A stretch of 64,000 bases of DNA from Pseudomonas sp. RC10 (GTDB taxonomy: Bacteria > Pseudomonadota > Gammaproteobacteria > Pseudomonadales > Pseudomonadaceae). Positions 43,526 to 52,637 of this stretch are shown here, piece by piece. The DNA lies in NCBI RefSeq assembly GCF_038397775.1, contig NZ_CP151650.1:2666001-2730000 (forward strand). The letters run 5' to 3'. The notes beneath the pieces are model-generated. The model saw only the letters and a program-made list of their open reading frames with translations. It did no database searches and was not told the DNA's origin. The translations under genes and the position numbers were made by a program. Each line of letters starts with the position of its first letter. Within the stretch, counting starts at the first letter, position 1.

Positions 43526-43945
43526 TTAGTGCATGGCCTCAAGCACCTTCGCGGTATCCGTGTACATCACAAAACTTGAAAGTTTGCCGTCTGTGACGTT
43601 CCAAAGATGCGCAAACGGTGCAGACATGTATTTGCCTGTCGCTTTGTAAGTGCCGGAATAAACCCCGAACGACACCACCCGTGATCCCTGCACAATGAAA
43701 TCGTCGGCGGTGGCTGCAAAGTCTGTCCAGTCGGTGGCCAATCGCTTGAGCAAATTATCCAGTACGGCCTGAGGGCCGACCCACGTTCCGCTGTAATAAG
43801 GAAAGCGCTCAGCTTCTGTCCATTGCACCTGGTCATGAAGGAGGCTGAGTACGGCCGGCACATCCCCGCGTCCCAAGGCGTTATAAAAACCACGCACTGT
43901 TTCTGAGGGGCTAACGTCGTTATCTGCGCTCTGAATATTTGACAT
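43526..43945 (-). CDS. NTF2-fold (SnoaL-like) protein
   Basis: The 139-residue protein has the conical NTF2/ketosteroid-isomerase-like fold: VRGFYNALGRGDVPAVLSLL, then VQWTEAERFPYYSGTWVGPQ and PFAHLWNVTDGKLSSFVMYT. Members include SnoaL cyclases and limonene-epoxide hydrolases, but catalysis cannot be read from this sequence. The ATG at 43945 has GGAGGA upstream. It lies between two Asp-nucleophile hydrolases on the same strand, suggesting a shared pathway. Confidence 0.85.
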   Translation of the reverse strand: MSNIQSADNDVSPSETVRGFYNALGRGDVPAVLSLLHDQVQWTEAERFPYYSGTWVGPQAVLDNLLKRLATDWTDFAATADDFIVQGSRVVSFGVYSGTYKATGKYMSAPFAHLWNVTDGKLSSFVMYTDTAKVLEAMH

Positions 43946-44023
43946 GTCATCCTCCAACTGAAAGGGCTCAATGCCCTGCATCACGTTTATCCCGCGGCTG
44001 TCTCCACGCACACCTGTGACGCC

Positions 44024-45121
44024 TTACTTGAGTGTGCGGTGAAGGAAGTGTTTGACCAGGCGAGAGATTTCTTCAGGGTCGTCCTGGATCGCAAAGTGGC
44101 CCGCGTCAAGAATGTGCGCCTCGGCTTTCGGGACGTCACGTTGAAAGGCAGCCACCTCATCCACCTGGAATGAGGGGTCGTACTTGCCCCACAGGATCAA
44201 GGTTCGAGGCTGATGTTCCCGCAACCAGGCGCCCCATGCAGGGTAACTGGCGACGTTAGTGCGGTAGTCGTAGAAGAGGTCCGTCTGAATATCGGCCTGC
44301 CCTGGTCGTGACAGAAAACCGAACTCGTCCACCCAGCGATCAGGATCGACCGACTCAGGGTTGGGGTTGGAGCCGATATGGCGTTGCTTTGTTGTCGCCA
44401 GTGAAAGGAATGCCCCGCGTAGCGCCTGCTCGTTTGCTGCGCGATTGGCCCAGAATTCGCGACGCTTGACCCACAGTGGGCCAAGTCCTTCCTCATGAGA
44501 CACGGCGTTCTGAACGATGATTGCCTGGACGCGCTCCGGATGAGCGACGGCGAGGCGCATGCCGATTGGACCGCCGTAGTCCTGCATGACAAGCACGTAA
44601 CGTTTCAGGCCGAGCGTCTCAGTGAAGTGCTCCACGATGGTGGCGAGATGATCGAACGTGTATTGGAAGGCGCTTGCGCTGGGGGCGTCGCTGTGACCGA
44701 AGCCTGGGTAATCCGGCGCAATGACGTGGTATTGAGTCGACAGGCTTCTCAATAAAGGCTCGTACATTCGTGACGACGATGGAAATCCATGCAGCATCAG
44801 CAGTGTAGGCGCGTTACTTGGACCGGATTCACGGTAAAAGATCGAGAGTCCGTCCACCTGCACCGTGCGGTAGTGGACGGGGTTTGTTTCCGCGTTGGTT
44901 GCTGCATGGCTGGAGTCACTGAGGGACATGGCTGCAATCACCCCTAGGGCGCAAAGAAAGGTATGAAAGACAGAGCGGAGCGTGGACCGCTGTCGCGTTG
45001 GTTTTGCATGAAACAAGGATAGAACGCGTGGGCTAAACCCATGTGGGCGACGGTGTGAGCGGTACGGTTCACACCCATTCGCAAGGACTGGAACGGAAAG
45101 GACAGGATTGGCATGCATCAT
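44024..45121 (-). CDS. Exported alpha/beta hydrolase, epoxide-hydrolase/dehalogenase-like
   Basis: The 365-residue protein has a long basic N-region and a hydrophobic segment (SVFHTFLCALGVIAAMSL, about residues 50-67) ending near SHAAT, consistent with export. The hydrolase fold has LMLHGFPSSSRM, PDYPGFGHS, nucleophile Asp in VMQDYGGPIG, acid Asp in WGKYDPSF and His in LDAGHFAIQDD, so the triad is complete. It is divergent from CGNR2 with overlapping regulatory sequence between them, making CGNR2 its likely regulator. A shorter start closer to the hydrophobic segment is possible. Confidence 0.88.
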   Translation of the reverse strand: MMHANPVLSVPVLANGCEPYRSHRRPHGFSPRVLSLFHAKPTRQRSTLRSVFHTFLCALGVIAAMSLSDSSHAATNAETNPVHYRTVQVDGLSIFYRESGPSNAPTLLMLHGFPSSSRMYEPLLRSLSTQYHVIAPDYPGFGHSDAPSASAFQYTFDHLATIVEHFTETLGLKRYVLVMQDYGGPIGMRLAVAHPERVQAIIVQNAVSHEEGLGPLWVKRREFWANRAANEQALRGAFLSLATTKQRHIGSNPNPESVDPDRWVDEFGFLSRPGQADIQTDLFYDYRTNVASYPAWGAWLREHQPRTLILWGKYDPSFQVDEVAAFQRDVPKAEAHILDAGHFAIQDDPEEISRLVKHFLHRTLK

Positions 45122-45137
45122 GGGTTCCTCTTGGCTT

Positions 45138-45214
45138 GGTAACCTCTAAATTTGTGTCAGTGAGGTTATCTTCTGGTTGAGTAACTTGTCAAATGCATTT
45201 GGTGAGGTTATATT
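45138..45214. promoter_or_regulatory. Divergent hydrolase/CGNR2 promoter-operator region
   Basis: For CGNR2 on the plus strand, TTGTCA (45186-45191) and TATATT (45209-45214), 17 bases apart, form a good sigma-70 promoter. It is framed by GTAACTTGTCAA and, 13 bases on, GGTTAT. Further half-sites GGTAACCTC (45138-45146) and GAGGTTAT (45162-45169) lie on the hydrolase side. Confidence 0.7.
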
Positions 45215-45248
45215 TTCCACCCATATGTACAGCATTAAGGGCAGGGTG

Positions 45249-45968
45249 ATGGTTATTCCGCAAAATACGACGACGGACAGCGCAACTGCTGATATCCGTT
45301 ATGACGGTCCTGTAGAGGTTACGTCTTGGGCCGTGGCCCCCGTGCTTGCGGAGTCCACTGCCCTGGATTTTCTGAACACCTCCCTGTACTCCACCGGGCG
45401 GCAGATTGATTGGCTCGGAAGTGGCGCGGCTCTGGTTGACTGGTTGCAACAAGTCCAGTTGTTGAGTGAGCAGGAGGCGCTTGAAGTGCGTCGAATGGCT
45501 CGCCTGGAAGAGCTTGATACGGTGGCTGCGGGAGCGAGGCAGCTCAGGGACTGGTTTCGCTCCTTTGTCCTTCGATATCACGGACAAGCTCTGACGGGTG
45601 ACGCGCTTCATGACTTGGCTCCAATCAATGATCTGTTGCGCGCCGATGCGCTTCATCTTCAGATTCACGTTCGCCCCCCACCCTCAGATGTCGGCTCGAC
45701 GGTCAGTCCGTTGCACGGTGTCTGGAAACGGCGCGAGATCTCTTCTGGCGCGTTGATGTACGTGTTGGGCGAGGCGGTGGCACATGCCATCGCCTCGCTG
45801 AGCTTTGCGAATATCAAGTACTGCCAGGGCCGCAACTGTTCGCTGGTATTCCTCGATAAAACATCTCGCCTTTCTCGACGCTGGTGCAGCATGGCCACGT
45901 GCGGCAATCGAGCAAAGCAGGCCTCCCATCGCAAAAAACAGCAAAAAAACCCGCCTCACGCGTCGTGA
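45249..45968 (+). CDS. CGNR zinc-finger regulator 2
   Basis: The 239-residue paralog of the 40.2 kb regulator has an ABATE domain (STALDFLNTSLYSTGRQIDW) and CGNR zinc finger (YCQGRNCSLVF, WCSMATCGNRAKQASHR). I start at ATG 45249, preceded by AAGGGCAGGG; an in-frame start at 45177 would lie upstream of the promoter -10 box and is unlikely. It probably controls the divergent hydrolase/NTF2-fold/hydrolase group and itself. It converges on the chemoreceptor gene with one base between stops. Confidence 0.9.
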   Translation: MVIPQNTTTDSATADIRYDGPVEVTSWAVAPVLAESTALDFLNTSLYSTGRQIDWLGSGAALVDWLQQVQLLSEQEALEVRRMARLEELDTVAAGARQLRDWFRSFVLRYHGQALTGDALHDLAPINDLLRADALHLQIHVRPPPSDVGSTVSPLHGVWKRREISSGALMYVLGEAVAHAIASLSFANIKYCQGRNCSLVFLDKTSRLSRRWCSMATCGNRAKQASHRKKQQKNPPHAS

Positions 45969-45969
45969 C

Positions 45970-47607
45970 TCATAACTTGAACTTGCTCACCATGGCGTTG
46001 AGATTTGCGGCGATGGTCATGAGTTTTTGGCTCGACGCTGTGGTTTGATTCGCCCCGACGGCGGTTCTTTCCGAGAGCGTCTGGATGTTCACCAGATTAC
46101 GGTCGACTTCCCGGGCGACTTGCGCCTGTTCTTCTGACGCGGAGGCAATCACCAGATTGCGCTCGTTGATCCTGGAGACACCTTGGGTGATGGCTTCTAA
46201 AGCAGATCCGGCAAGGCGGGCCTGATCTTGCGTATTGGCTGCCACGGTCAGGGTTTTGTTCATCGCCTGCACGGCGCTCTCGGCATCGTTTTTTGCCGAT
46301 CCGATCATGTGTTCGATTTCAACGGTGGAGGCCTGAGTCCGGTGCGCCAACGCTCGGACTTCGTCCGCGACCACCGCGAAGCCGCGGCCCTGTTCCCCGG
46401 CGCGCGCCGCCTCGATTGCCGCATTCAGGGCGAGTAAATTGGTCTGCTCGGCGATGCTTCTGATCACGTCCAGCACGGAGCTGATGTCCCGCACACGCTT
46501 TGCCAGTTCCGCCACCACCAGGGTGGACGCTTCAATGTCGCTCAACATCGTATTGATACCTGCAACGGTGGATTCGACCTGATTGCGTCCTTCCTCAGCT
46601 TTTCCCGTCGCGTCACGGGAAGCATCAGAGGTCGAGACTGCGTTGCGCGCCACTTCCTCAACCGCCGCCGTCATTTGGCTGACCGCAGTAGCGGCCTGTT
46701 GAATCTCGCCGTTTTGTCGGGACAGGCTTTGAGTGCTTTCATCGGTGACCAAATTCAGTTCTCCTGCGGCCAGACCGAGCTGTTCTGCCGCCCTGGTGAT
46801 ATCCGTTAACGTGGACTTCAAGCTCGATTGCATATTGCCCAGCGCGTTCAGTAGCTGACCGGCTTCATCCGAACGGTCTGTTTCAATGCGCTGAGCCAGA
46901 TCACCGGCGGCGATCCTTTCTGCGTTCGAAACCGCCTCTGAAAGGGGGCGAGTGATCATGCGAGTCATCATCAACCCGATACCTATCGCCGCTAAAAAGG
47001 CGATGGCGATTCCGACCCCGAGCTGAACATAAACGCTGTTTTTCAACGCAATGGCACGGGCGGATGCATCGCGAATCTCGTCGTTATTTGCGGTGACCAA
47101 GCTTCGGAGATTGTCACGCAATCCCCTGTATGCGATCAGGTTGCCCGAGTTGATCTGAGCATCCGACTGGTCGAGGTTATTTGCATCGGCGAGGGCAATG
47201 ACGTTGTTGGAGGAGGCCACATAGTCTGGCCAGATGATGCGTAACTGGGCCAGCTCCGTTTCCGCCAGGGATTGATTCAGGCGTTGATAGGTGCCGAGTG
47301 CGGATTCAGCGCTCGCCAGTGTGTTGGCAAGTTCCGTGTGTATTTTTTCAAGGTCGGTAGAAGGGGCATTGGTTTTTTTTGCCGCCAACAGACGATAAAG
47401 CGTTCGGTTATGCGCCGTCACGCTACTGAGTACTTCCGATGCGGAGGCGATGGCAACCAGATTGGTGTTAAAGGCGGTGGACAATGCACGGGCGAGCGTG
47501 CCACTTCCGAGTATCCCGATCACCCCGACGGACAGAGTAATGAAGGCGCACAGTAAGAAAGCGCTCAAAAGTTTTACGGAGAATCGGAGGTGTGTAAGAA
47601 CGAGCAT
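45970..47607 (-). CDS. Methyl-accepting chemotaxis protein with 4HB sensor
   Basis: This 545-residue chemoreceptor has membrane helices at about 9-33 and 190-212 flanking a four-helix-bundle periplasmic domain ([20 protein letters not shown] onward), then a HAMP domain and signalling domain with [20 protein letters not shown]. It ends NAMVSKFKL. The sensor class differs from the single-Cache receptor at 22.6 kb, so different ligands are expected. No adaptor genes are nearby. Confidence 0.94.
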   Translation of the reverse strand: MLVLTHLRFSVKLLSAFLLCAFITLSVGVIGILGSGTLARALSTAFNTNLVAIASASEVLSSVTAHNRTLYRLLAAKKTNAPSTDLEKIHTELANTLASAESALGTYQRLNQSLAETELAQLRIIWPDYVASSNNVIALADANNLDQSDAQINSGNLIAYRGLRDNLRSLVTANNDEIRDASARAIALKNSVYVQLGVGIAIAFLAAIGIGLMMTRMITRPLSEAVSNAERIAAGDLAQRIETDRSDEAGQLLNALGNMQSSLKSTLTDITRAAEQLGLAAGELNLVTDESTQSLSRQNGEIQQAATAVSQMTAAVEEVARNAVSTSDASRDATGKAEEGRNQVESTVAGINTMLSDIEASTLVVAELAKRVRDISSVLDVIRSIAEQTNLLALNAAIEAARAGEQGRGFAVVADEVRALAHRTQASTVEIEHMIGSAKNDAESAVQAMNKTLTVAANTQDQARLAGSALEAITQGVSRINERNLVIASASEEQAQVAREVDRNLVNIQTLSERTAVGANQTTASSQKLMTIAANLNAMVSKFKL

Positions 47608-47708
47608 CGGGCATCCTATCGAGTGCTGTTTTCAATGGGCGGTGGGCATAAGTTGTTATCGTGCAGGGCGTCGCTCAAGCGGGTGACCGAAAGTTCGCTG
47701 ATGGCACT

Positions 47709-47727
47709 AAGTCCTCTGTCAGGACTT
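47709..47727. other. AAGTCCT inverted repeat
   Basis: AAGTCCT and AGGACTT flank CTGTC, 102-120 bases upstream of the chemoreceptor start. Possible operator or small hairpin in the 241-base gap to the RclC-like gene. Confidence 0.35.
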
Positions 47728-47787
47728 TAGCTGGCTGAGGGGGGAATTTGTTTCGAAAACGTGCGCTCATGGCGAGCGTTGTCGGCC

Positions 47788-47814
47788 AAAAGGCCCTCTG
47801 CGATGTCGAGGGCC
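47788..47814 (-). terminator. Terminator of the RclC-like gene
   Basis: On the minus strand GGCCCTC and GAGGGCC pair around nine bases and are followed by TTTT, 35 bases after the stop codon. Confidence 0.65.
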
Positions 47815-47848
47815 CAAGGCGTCGTGGGTGCATCATGCTTCAGGGTCG

Positions 47849-48364
47849 TTAGCCCCTCTCTTTCTCGAGCGCGGTGAGTGAAGTGCCCGCAACGAAGATA
47901 GAGGCGGCCAGCAAACCCAGGTCTTTCAGCAGGAACTGACCAGGCACTACGGAGATGGCAGGGAAGCCCAGCGACGGTTCAAAGACCCCCGGTGTCGTCA
48001 GCATGAACGACAACGTTGTGATAAAGAGGCCTGCCGACAAAACTCCGCCAAGGATGGACAGTTTGGGAGAGAGGAGTCGCCCGGCGATCAGTACGCCAAC
48101 GGAAATCTCCAGCACGCCGAGAAAGTTTGAAAAGCCCTGAATGCTCATGAAACTGTACATCCACGAGAGCAAAGGACTGTTGCTGACAAAACCGTGAATG
48201 CCGTTCGCTTCATACCCTGAAAACTTCATGCCGCCAAACCAGAGGTAGATAACGGTCATGGCGAAATAGATCGCGCCTACACCAAATTTTGTCACCTTGT
48301 CGCCGAGACCTTTCTTGAAAATACTTTCAGTGTTAAAGCCAGTTCCTGTTGTGGAAGTGTTCAT
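47849..48364 (-). CDS. rclC: RclC/YkgB-like inner-membrane protein (DUF417)
   Basis: The 171-residue integral membrane protein has about four helices and the DUF417 landmarks seen in E. coli RclC: WFGGMKFSGYEANGI, FVSNSPLLSWMYSF, GFSNFLGVLEISVGVLIAG and TLSFMLTTPGVFEPSLGF, then GQFLLKDLGLLAASI. RclC belongs to the reactive-chlorine resistance response; its biochemical role is unclear. ATG 48364 follows AAGGTGAAG. The divergent AraC-type gene is its likely regulator. Confidence 0.82.
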   Translation of the reverse strand: MNTSTTGTGFNTESIFKKGLGDKVTKFGVGAIYFAMTVIYLWFGGMKFSGYEANGIHGFVSNSPLLSWMYSFMSIQGFSNFLGVLEISVGVLIAGRLLSPKLSILGGVLSAGLFITTLSFMLTTPGVFEPSLGFPAISVVPGQFLLKDLGLLAASIFVAGTSLTALEKERG

Positions 48365-48545
48365 TTTTTCTTCACCTTTAGTTGAGTTAGTTGGCCCGCT
48401 CAGCGTAGTCCAGGCGGGCATTACTTCATTTCATAAACGTGCGATGTTTAACGTTGAGTACGGTGCCATAGTGCAACGAAAGTGGTTCGTATCGGAGGCA
48501 ATGAGTCGATGATATGCTGCAGATCGTCCAAACCGGAGAAAGCCC

Positions 48546-49385
48546 ATGGATCGACTGTCAACGCTGTTAACGTTGTTTGGGGTGCGCGCCAACCTGTTCT
48601 ACAGCGGCGAGCTATGCGGTGTGAGCGTGTTCGATGGGGCTGACCAACGAGGGCACATTCATCTTCTGCAGGCTGGAGCAATCAGGCTTGCGCTTCCGGG
48701 CCGTCCTGATCAGGTGTTCAGTGAGCCCACGCTGATCTTTGTGCCTCGGCCAAGCAAGCATCAATTGGTGAGCGGAGAGGCAGGCGGTGCCGTGCTGCAA
48801 TGTGCATCACTAGAGTTTGCCGGGGGCGTGAACAACCCCCTGGCCGCGTCGTTACCTGACCTCATTGTTCTGCCGCTGGCGCAACTGCCAATGCTCGCCG
48901 ATCTCATCAAGTGGCTGTTCAATGAGGCCGCGGCTGATCACTGTGGTAGGCACGCGGCACTGGATCGGCTGTTTGAGCTGGTCGTCATTCAGCTCTTGCG
49001 ATACCTGCTCGACCATCAAGCGCTCAAGTCAGGAATGATGGCCGGGCTGGCCGACGCACGTCTGGCCAAATCTCTCGTGAAGGTGCATGACCAGCCCCAC
49101 CACCCCTGGTCCATTTCCGAATTGGCTGCCGAGTCCAACATGTCGCGTGCCAGCTACGCGGCTCACTTCAAAGAGGTCGTGGGTCAGACGCCCGCCGAAT
49201 ACGTGTTGAGCTGGCGTATCAGTCTGGCTCAAAAGCTGCTGCGTGAAGGCCGGCCCATCGCGTTGATTGCCGACCAGGTGGGCTACGAAAGTCCCTCGGC
49301 ATTGGCAAGGGCTTTCAGGCGCAGAACGGGCCTGAATCCGCGTGACTGGACGAAGGCCTCGACCACCGAGGCGCAGGGCGGCTGA
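48546..49385 (+). CDS. RclR-like AraC-family regulator
   Basis: The 279-residue protein has a cupin_6-type N-terminal domain and a C-terminal double HTH (WSISELAAESNMSRASYAAH, ALIADQVGYESPSALARAFR). Cys24 and Cys86 are placed close to the two redox cysteines by which E. coli RclR senses hypochlorous acid (Cys21 and Cys89). Divergent orientation to the RclC-like gene supports an RclR role. The same cupin_6 architecture occurs in the next AraC protein, so the redox function is inferred. Confidence 0.82.
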   Translation: MDRLSTLLTLFGVRANLFYSGELCGVSVFDGADQRGHIHLLQAGAIRLALPGRPDQVFSEPTLIFVPRPSKHQLVSGEAGGAVLQCASLEFAGGVNNPLAASLPDLIVLPLAQLPMLADLIKWLFNEAAADHCGRHAALDRLFELVVIQLLRYLLDHQALKSGMMAGLADARLAKSLVKVHDQPHHPWSISELAAESNMSRASYAAHFKEVVGQTPAEYVLSWRISLAQKLLREGRPIALIADQVGYESPSALARAFRRRTGLNPRDWTKASTTEAQGG

Positions 49386-49401
49386 GCCTGCCGGGCGAGG
49401 C

Positions 49402-50367
49402 TCAGGTGAGCGTGGTCTGGTATTTGCGCCATTGTGCTGGGCTCATGCCTACATGCAGTTTGAAGGTTTTTTGAAATGCCGATATCGATTGGTAGCCCAC
49501 GCGCTCGGCGACTGATTCCGTAGAGTTCGACGGGTTCTTCAGTTCGTTGATCGCCAGGGTCATTCGGACATCTGTGAGCAACTCACTCGTCGTGCAGCCG
49601 ATGCGCTCTTTAAAGTGTCGGGCCAGTGTTGCGCGAGACATGTTGCACAGCTCGGCCAGGTTTTCGAGCGTCCACGGATGCGCGGGCTCACGCATGATGC
49701 CGTTGAGGGCGGGCGCCAGGCGAGGGTGACCTGCCATTGCCAGAAGACCGAACGATGCGTTTTCGTTCTCGCCTGCCAGGCGCAACGCCAAGGTAAAAAG
49801 AGCCGCAGACAATGCGCCCAGCATGGCGTGTGCACCCAACGTCGGGCTTGCCGACTCATGACGCATCAAATCAATGAGGTTGGTCAGCTGCCGGGCGGTT
49901 GAGGGCGGCTGATCAGGGTCGGCGTCATGGTTTGCCCGCACGATCAATCGTGGGGGAAGGTATGAGCGCAGGAGTCTGTCATAAGGCGGTTTCACGATGA
50001 AACGGCCGCATAGCATGTCCAGACGCTCACCCGTTTCGGTGTTCTCGCTGACGACGAAATTCAATTCCTGTTTGAAACTCGCCACCCCCGGAGAGTGGGC
50101 GCTGCCATCGTGAAGGACATGCGCCGACCCATCGGCAAAAAGAATGATGTCGCCCTCGTGCAGTCGTTCTGCCGGGGCGTCTCCTTGCGCATCCACAATC
50201 GCCGATCCTTTGAGCACGATGTGATACGGCATCTCCCCCGGTGGCGAAGGCTCGTAGGTGATCTGCCAGGGCGCACCGTAAAAGCACCGGGTGTCCAGGC
50301 GTCCGGATACAGGAAGCATGGCGAGCAGCTGACTCAGCCAGTCTAAAGGTGGGGACATGGAGGGCAT
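49402..50367 (-). CDS. AraC-family regulator with cupin_6 domain
   Basis: The 321-residue regulator has a cupin sensor domain (MPYHIVLKGSAIVDAQGDAP, DIILFADGSAHVLHDG) and a C-terminal HTH pair (WTLENLAELCNMSRATLARH, SVAERVGYQSISAFQKTF). It is divergent from the intact CMD gene at 50481, so it probably regulates that gene. It converges on the RclR-like gene with 16 bases between stops. Confidence 0.9.
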   Translation of the reverse strand: MPSMSPPLDWLSQLLAMLPVSGRLDTRCFYGAPWQITYEPSPPGEMPYHIVLKGSAIVDAQGDAPAERLHEGDIILFADGSAHVLHDGSAHSPGVASFKQELNFVVSENTETGERLDMLCGRFIVKPPYDRLLRSYLPPRLIVRANHDADPDQPPSTARQLTNLIDLMRHESASPTLGAHAMLGALSAALFTLALRLAGENENASFGLLAMAGHPRLAPALNGIMREPAHPWTLENLAELCNMSRATLARHFKERIGCTTSELLTDVRMTLAINELKNPSNSTESVAERVGYQSISAFQKTFKLHVGMSPAQWRKYQTTLT

Positions 50368-50480
50368 CCGTTGAATGAGACGATAAAGGTCATTAGTGAG
50401 CTTATTCGATCTTACGCGTATCGCTAAGTTTTCTTAAAGTAACCCCACACCCATTAACGATCCACCCTTGGAGAAACAAC

Positions 50481-51026
50481 ATGAGCCGCATTCAAATCCC
50501 TGCAATCGAAACCGCAACTGGCGCAACCGCTGAACTGTACGGCAACATCAAAAAAGCGGTAGGCATGGTTCCGAACACCTACGCTGCAATCGGTGCTCTG
50601 GCCCCGGCTGGTCTGGGTGCCATCCTTGGCGCTGACGGCGCGTTGGCTGGCGGTACGCTGAGCAAGCAGGATCAGGAAGTCATCAAACTGCTGGTGAGCA
50701 ACCTGACAGGTTGTGACTACTGCGAAACCGCACATTTCATGCTCGCCAAAATGACCGGCCTGACCGTTGAGGTTTTGCAAAATGTGCGTGCCGGTCGCCC
50801 GACCGGTGATGCGAAGCGTGATGCCCTGATCGCCTTTGTCACCCTGTTGGTGAAAACCTCCGGAACCGTGAGCGAGCAGGCTTTTGCCGCGATCAAAGCC
50901 GCCGGTTACACCGATGTTCAGTTGGCGGAAATCAGCCTCGCCATCTCGATCATCATGTTCACCAACCTGTTCAACCGTGTGAACGACACTGCGATTGACT
51001 TCCCTGCGATCCCTGCAGCGGTCTGA
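50481..51026 (+). CDS. Carboxymuconolactone decarboxylase-family protein, AhpD-like
   Basis: The 181-residue helical protein has the complete CDYCETAH redox motif and IETATGATAELYGNIKKAVG at the N-terminus. It is the nearest intact relative in the window of the degenerate CMD protein at 29683-30219; both end NRVNDT(A/K)xDxP. Expected role: peroxidase or disulfide reductase in the cytosol. A strong ribosome binding site (TTGGAG) and terminator flank it. Confidence 0.91.
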   Translation: MSRIQIPAIETATGATAELYGNIKKAVGMVPNTYAAIGALAPAGLGAILGADGALAGGTLSKQDQEVIKLLVSNLTGCDYCETAHFMLAKMTGLTVEVLQNVRAGRPTGDAKRDALIAFVTLLVKTSGTVSEQAFAAIKAAGYTDVQLAEISLAISIIMFTNLFNRVNDTAIDFPAIPAAV

Positions 51027-51075
51027 GTCTTCTCTGCTGTGGACGAGGCGTAAGCTGTCCGTCCACTGTCAACAG

Positions 51076-51099
51076 AAACGGCGCCTGATGGCGCCGTTT
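51076..51099. terminator. Bidirectional-type terminator hairpin
   Basis: AAACGGCGCC and GGCGCCGTTT form a ten-base stem with a TGAT loop between the convergent CMD and serine-hydrolase genes. Confidence 0.8.
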
Positions 51100-51101
51100 G
51101 T

Positions 51102-52616
51102 CTATCTGCGCTGACGCTTGCCCCGAAGTGCGGGGTGCCGCAACCGTCCACTGTTAACGTTCGTGTTGCGCTCATAGCGAAGCGTGTCTTCCGTGAAGGT
51201 GCACACCACGGTGTCGCGAAACGCACAGCCGGGGTATATCCATTGCAGCTGCAAGGTGGCGTCATCCATCCAGCACCCGCCGGCAATCACCTCGGCATTG
51301 TCGAGTGCGTATCCATGATGAAGATCCTGGCCGGGCATGCTGGTGGTGCCGTGATGCCATCGATCAATGCCTGCCACGACAACGTGCTCACCCGTGGCGT
51401 CATGCACCACGACTTCGATGGTGTCGTTCTCGAATGCAAAGCCGAGGGTTCGGACACCCAGTTCGTTATCGTCGATTTCAAAGTAGAGCGTCGCAGGCGA
51501 TTGCAGGCGGCCCCTGGCTTGAGAGGTCAGCACCGGCACACGGCCCATGGCTTCCAGCCGACGGGTCAGACGTTGATCGGCCGCAACTGCCGGTTGGCAC
51601 ACTCCGGTCAGGGCTTCGGGAAAGTGACGCTCGATGTGGGGACGGATCTGCGCCGAGTTTTTCATGGCGCCCACCAGCACCAGTGTGGCGCCGTGTTGCG
51701 CGTAGACGATCGACATCTGCACGAACACCCCGACCGCGCAGTAGGCATCCTTGGGCTTTATTGCCCAGTGATACCCGTACTGGCTGTCACTGCCACCTTG
51801 CGGTTGCGTCGCGCGGTCGATCCAGTCCTCCGGCAGGATGCGCTGTCCTTCCCACATTCCTCGCTGGGCATGAAGCATGCCCAGCTTGAGCATGGCCGAA
51901 GGGGGCGCCGTCAGGCCGTTGCCGCCGGGGTTAATCCCGTCCGGCCCGACTTCCCAATGGTCATCATGGATGCCCAACGGCATAAACAGGCGAGGTCGCA
52001 GGTATTGATGCAGGGTCAGGCCTGTGAGTCGGGTGATGATCGCCGAGAGCATGTAGCTGGCCGCACTGGTGTAGACATAATGTTCGCCCGGCTCATAAAC
52101 CAACGGAATCTTGAAAAACTCGGCAATCCAGCTGGTCTGGATCTGACGCCACACGGCCCCGGACGTATTGGACGCGTGACCCGTGCGCATGGTCAGCAGG
52201 TGCTCCACCGTCATGCGCGAGAGCCTGTCGTGGACATCGGCGGGCAGATGTTCGGGAAAAAAAGAGACGACCTTGTCGCTCAATTGCATCAGGCCTTCGC
52301 TGACCGCAAAGCCGATGGCGCACGCAGTGAAGCTTTTCGCGACCGAGTGCAGGACGCGGGGTTTCTCGGCAGAGTAGGGCCATTTCCACCCTTCGGCGAT
52401 CACGCTGCCGTGACGTTGCAGTATGAGCCCATGAAGGTCCAGCCCGGCGTCTTCGACGTCGTCCAGAAAACTGACGATCCGGTCGGGGTCGACGCCAAGC
52501 TGACTGGGCGAACCGCGTTGCAACGCTTCGAATCTCGACGAAGGAGGGACGGCTGGGGGCGGATCGGCGCAAACAGGCATGGAAGTGTCCGACAAGTGAA
52601 GGAATGGGAGGACCAC
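51102..52616 (-). CDS. Serine hydrolase, beta-lactamase/class C family
   Basis: The 504-residue protein has the beta-lactamase-type catalytic motif SxxK in LHSVAKSFTACAIG and the Tyr-x-Ser in EHYVYTSAASYML. A C-terminal extension (after about residue 340) forms a beta-rich domain as in some D-aminopeptidases and esterases of this family. I see no clear signal peptide. It is on the same strand as, and 21 bases downstream of, the LysR gene that faces the ABC-importer operon, so it may process the imported compound. M13 (52580) is an alternative start. Confidence 0.85.
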   Translation of the reverse strand: MVLPFLHLSDTSMPVCADPPPAVPPSSRFEALQRGSPSQLGVDPDRIVSFLDDVEDAGLDLHGLILQRHGSVIAEGWKWPYSAEKPRVLHSVAKSFTACAIGFAVSEGLMQLSDKVVSFFPEHLPADVHDRLSRMTVEHLLTMRTGHASNTSGAVWRQIQTSWIAEFFKIPLVYEPGEHYVYTSAASYMLSAIITRLTGLTLHQYLRPRLFMPLGIHDDHWEVGPDGINPGGNGLTAPPSAMLKLGMLHAQRGMWEGQRILPEDWIDRATQPQGGSDSQYGYHWAIKPKDAYCAVGVFVQMSIVYAQHGATLVLVGAMKNSAQIRPHIERHFPEALTGVCQPAVAADQRLTRRLEAMGRVPVLTSQARGRLQSPATLYFEIDDNELGVRTLGFAFENDTIEVVVHDATGEHVVVAGIDRWHHGTTSMPGQDLHHGYALDNAEVIAGGCWMDDATLQLQWIYPGCAFRDTVVCTFTEDTLRYERNTNVNSGRLRHPALRGKRQRR

Positions 52617-52637
52617 AACGGTAAAAAGGGGAGGGCA

